The position numbers were made by a program, and so were the translations under genes. From an uncultured Clostridia bacterium (GTDB lineage Bacteria; Bacillota; Clostridia; Oscillospirales; Acutalibacteraceae): DNA of 16,972 nucleotides. The notes beneath the pieces were generated by a model. The model was not told the DNA's origin. It saw nothing but the letters and a program-made list of their open reading frames with translations, and ran no database searches. The stretch covers positions 1-16,972 of the forward strand of contig CALWMQ010000009.1 in assembly GCA_944382025.1 (NCBI GenBank). Reading direction: 5' to 3'. Positions 14,829 to 16,972 of the stretch are shown piece after piece. Position 1 is the stretch's first letter. Each line of letters starts with the position of its first letter.

Positions 14829-16868
14829 TTGGAATCCAATAACAATGATTATGGCAAAATTATACGGAATCTGGGATTGTTCATCGGCCTGCCGCTGCTG
14901 GTCTTTATAGTGTTCTGGCTGTTTATGTCCGGAGACACCGGCCGTTCTGATATGGCATATTCTGATTATCTGGCTTATTTCCAAAAGGGGCAGGTTGAAG
15001 AATTCAATCTGGATCTTGGCAATGGCAATTTGACCATGAAGCTGCGGGAAAGCGCTCGTGAAGACAGGAACAAGGATGGAAAGCTGGACGAAAAGGACGA
15101 TATACTCAAATACAGCGTACCGGATGTGAGCTTGTTCGTCAACGATATCCGGCCTTATATTGTGCCGGAAGATATTTGGAATCAACAAACCGGAACTACC
15201 GGAAACGAAGCGAATCCCGATATTGTCAAGGTGGATAAATATAATTTTGACCGGCCAACCCAAATGCCTTGGATTGTCAATCTGATCCCAACCTTGCTGA
15301 TCGTGGTGTTTTTTGTCATCATGTTTGTCATGATGCGCCGTTCGATTTCCTCCATCGATGGAGGAGGCAAAGCAATGGGCTTTGGCAAAGCCCGGATTAA
15401 ACAGCCGGCGGACGAGAAACGGAAAACCACTTTTGCGGATGTTGCCGGGGCGGATGAGGAGAAAGAGGAACTGCGTGAGATCGTGGATTTCCTGCGTTCC
15501 CCTAAAAAATTCAAGGAGCTTGGTGCACGGGTGCCTAAAGGCGTACTGCTGGTAGGCCCTCCAGGAACCGGTAAAACCCTGTTAGCCCGGGCGGTTGCCG
15601 GGGAGGCCGGCGTGCCGTTTTTCTCTATTTCCGGCTCGGATTTTGTGGAAATGTATGTGGGTGTGGGTGCTTCCCGTGTGCGTGATCTGTTTGACCAGGC
15701 AAAAAAGAATTCCCCGTGTATTATTTTCATTGATGAAATCGATGCCGTAGGCCGTCAAAGAGGCGCAGGCCTAGGAGGCGGTCATGACGAGAGGGAACAG
15801 ACCCTAAACCAGCTGCTGGTGGAAATGGATGGCTTCGGCGCCAATGAAGGGGTTATCATGATCGCCGCTACCAACCGCCCGGATATCCTTGACCCCGCTC
15901 TGATGCGTCCCGGACGTTTTGACCGGCAAATTGTGGTGAACTACCCTGATATAAAAGGCAGAGAGGAAATTCTGAAAGTCCACGCCAGAGGAAAGCCTTT
16001 AGCGCCGGATGTGGACCTGTCGGTAATCGCCAAATCCACGGCTGGATTTACCGGCGCGGATCTGGAAAATCTGCTGAACGAAGCGGCTCTTTTGGCCGCG
16101 AGGAAAAACCTGCATTCCATTACCATGCCTGAAATTGAGGAAGCCACTATTAAGGTGGTAATGGGTACGGAAAAGCGTAGCCATGTGATCACTGACAAAG
16201 AGAAAAAGCTTACCTCCTATCATGAGGCGGGACATGCGGTGGTTACCTATTACTGCCCCACTCAGGACGCGGTGCATCAGATTTCGGTTATCCCCAGAGG
16301 AATGGCAGGGGGGTACACCATGAGCCTTCCGGAGCACGACAAGTCCTACAGGGCCAAAAAAGAGATGCTGGAGGATATCCAGGTATTATTGGGCGGCCGT
16401 GTAGCGGAAGCGCTGGTGCTGGAGGATATCAGTACCGGTGCCAGCAATGATATTGAGCGAGCTACCGATTTGGCGCGGAAAATGGTGACTAAATATGGTA
16501 TGAGCGATAAGCTTGGACCGATTGTGTTCGGTGCCTCGGAGTCAAATGAGGTATTTCTAGGCAGGGATTTTGGGCATACCCGGAACTATTCAGAAGAAGT
16601 GGCGGCTGAAATCGACGAGGAAATCAGCGCTATTATTACTACCGCCTATACGGAGACGGCTAATAAGCTGAATGAGCATATGGATAAGCTCCATGCGGTT
16701 GCCCAGTATCTGTTCCAGCACGAAAAGCTGGATGGGGAGCAGTTTAAGGCGATTATGGAAGGCCGTCCGGTGCCAGACGCTTCTGAAACCAGCCTGTTTA
16801 CCAGTGCTTCTTCCTCCCAGGAATCAAATGAACTGAAAGGATCTCAGGACGGCGAACTGCCTCATTGA
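14829..16868 (+). CDS. ftsH: ATP-dependent zinc metalloprotease FtsH
   Basis: FtsH is the membrane-anchored AAA+ protease that removes misassembled membrane proteins and some regulators. The 679-residue protein has helix 1 at about 11-33, an extracytoplasmic domain to about 145, and helix 2 at about 147-170. The AAA+ module has Walker A GPPGTGKT (243-250), Walker B IIFIDEID (298-305) and the second region of homology ATNRPDILDPALMRPGRFDR. The protease has HEAGH at 465-469 and the third zinc ligand D541. The start is TTG at 14829 with AAGGAG 11 nt upstream. The extracytoplasmic domain contains an EF-hand/dockerin-like loop (residues 79-90, D-N-D-G-L-D-D pattern), which is not a standard part of FtsH. 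The last 25 residues are a Ser/Gln/Glu-rich tail. Confidence 0.97.
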   Translation: MESNNNDYGKIIRNLGLFIGLPLLVFIVFWLFMSGDTGRSDMAYSDYLAYFQKGQVEEFNLDLGNGNLTMKLRESAREDRNKDGKLDEKDDILKYSVPDVSLFVNDIRPYIVPEDIWNQQTGTTGNEANPDIVKVDKYNFDRPTQMPWIVNLIPTLLIVVFFVIMFVMMRRSISSIDGGGKAMGFGKARIKQPADEKRKTTFADVAGADEEKEELREIVDFLRSPKKFKELGARVPKGVLLVGPPGTGKTLLARAVAGEAGVPFFSISGSDFVEMYVGVGASRVRDLFDQAKKNSPCIIFIDEIDAVGRQRGAGLGGGHDEREQTLNQLLVEMDGFGANEGVIMIAATNRPDILDPALMRPGRFDRQIVVNYPDIKGREEILKVHARGKPLAPDVDLSVIAKSTAGFTGADLENLLNEAALLAARKNLHSITMPEIEEATIKVVMGTEKRSHVITDKEKKLTSYHEAGHAVVTYYCPTQDAVHQISVIPRGMAGGYTMSLPEHDKSYRAKKEMLEDIQVLLGGRVAEALVLEDISTGASNDIERATDLARKMVTKYGMSDKLGPIVFGASESNEVFLGRDFGHTRNYSEEVAAEIDEEISAIITTAYTETANKLNEHMDKLHAVAQYLFQHEKLDGEQFKAIMEGRPVPDASETSLFTSASSSQESNELKGSQDGELPH

Positions 16869-16972
16869 CAGAGCAAAGCCAACCTGCTCTGCCAGCGGAT
16901 AGGATAAGCTATGGCATATTCTGGATGCATCCAAGGTATGGCCATGTAAAGCCTAATACGAACAGCGCAAAC
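16869..16972. other. Noncoding end of window
   Basis: The last 104 bases after ftsH hold no recognisable gene. A 7-bp inverted repeat (16869-16875 with 16885-16891) lies directly after the stop codon but has no U-run, so it is not a convincing terminator. The next gene presumably starts beyond the window. Confidence 0.6.

Noticed and set aside
16869..16891. Inverted repeat directly after ftsH
   Set aside because: The 7-bp stem lacks a U-run, so I do not call it a terminator.

Overview
The window looks like chromosomal core DNA from a moderately GC-rich Clostridia, most likely a gut Oscillospirales/Ruminococcaceae-type bacterium. This is inferred from the SCIFF peptide with its radical SAM maturase (a Clostridia hallmark), the gene orders tgt-yajC and gdpP-rplI-dnaB and tilS-hpt-ftsH typical of Firmicutes, and strong AGGAGG-type ribosome binding sites with several GTG/TTG starts. 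I see no mobile elements, CRISPR arrays, rRNA or tRNA genes.

Left arm (1-4180, minus strand, read right to left). A near-consensus sigma-A promoter at 4150-4178, with a 26-bp palindrome on its start site, drives tgt (tRNA-guanine transglycosylase). A second promoter at 2843-2871 drives yajC, a four-helix membrane protein of the TIGR04086 type, the 45-residue SCIFF precursor scfA (too short for routine gene calling), and its maturase scfB. A GC-rich hairpin with an interrupted U-tract lies between scfA and scfB. A strong intrinsic terminator at 153-179 closes the unit.

Centre (4321-6764, plus strand). One 780-residue protein is built like a sugar-1-phosphate nucleotidyltransferase, a left-handed beta-helix and a phosphohexomutase fused together. 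By eye, the catalytic signatures of both enzyme halves are substituted. It ends at a clear terminator (6741-6764), but a good promoter lies over its last codons, so the terminator sits inside the probable leader of the next gene.

Right arm (6809-16868, plus strand). RNase J (rnj, with a basic N-terminal extension of about 100 residues), gdpP (c-di-AMP phosphodiesterase), rplI (ribosomal protein L9) and dnaB (replicative helicase) form one run. After a 134-bp gap come tilS (tRNA-Ile lysidine synthetase), hpt (hypoxanthine phosphoribosyltransferase) and ftsH (membrane AAA+ protease). These cover RNA turnover, second-messenger control, translation, replication, tRNA decoding, purine salvage and membrane protein quality control. 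The last 104 bases hold no recognisable gene.

The most unusual points are the doubly degenerate nucleotidyltransferase/mutase fusion, a dockerin-like calcium-loop motif in the extracytoplasmic domain of FtsH, AT-hook-like motifs in the RNase J extension, the operator-like palindrome at the tgt promoter, and the probable attenuators before scfB and rnj.
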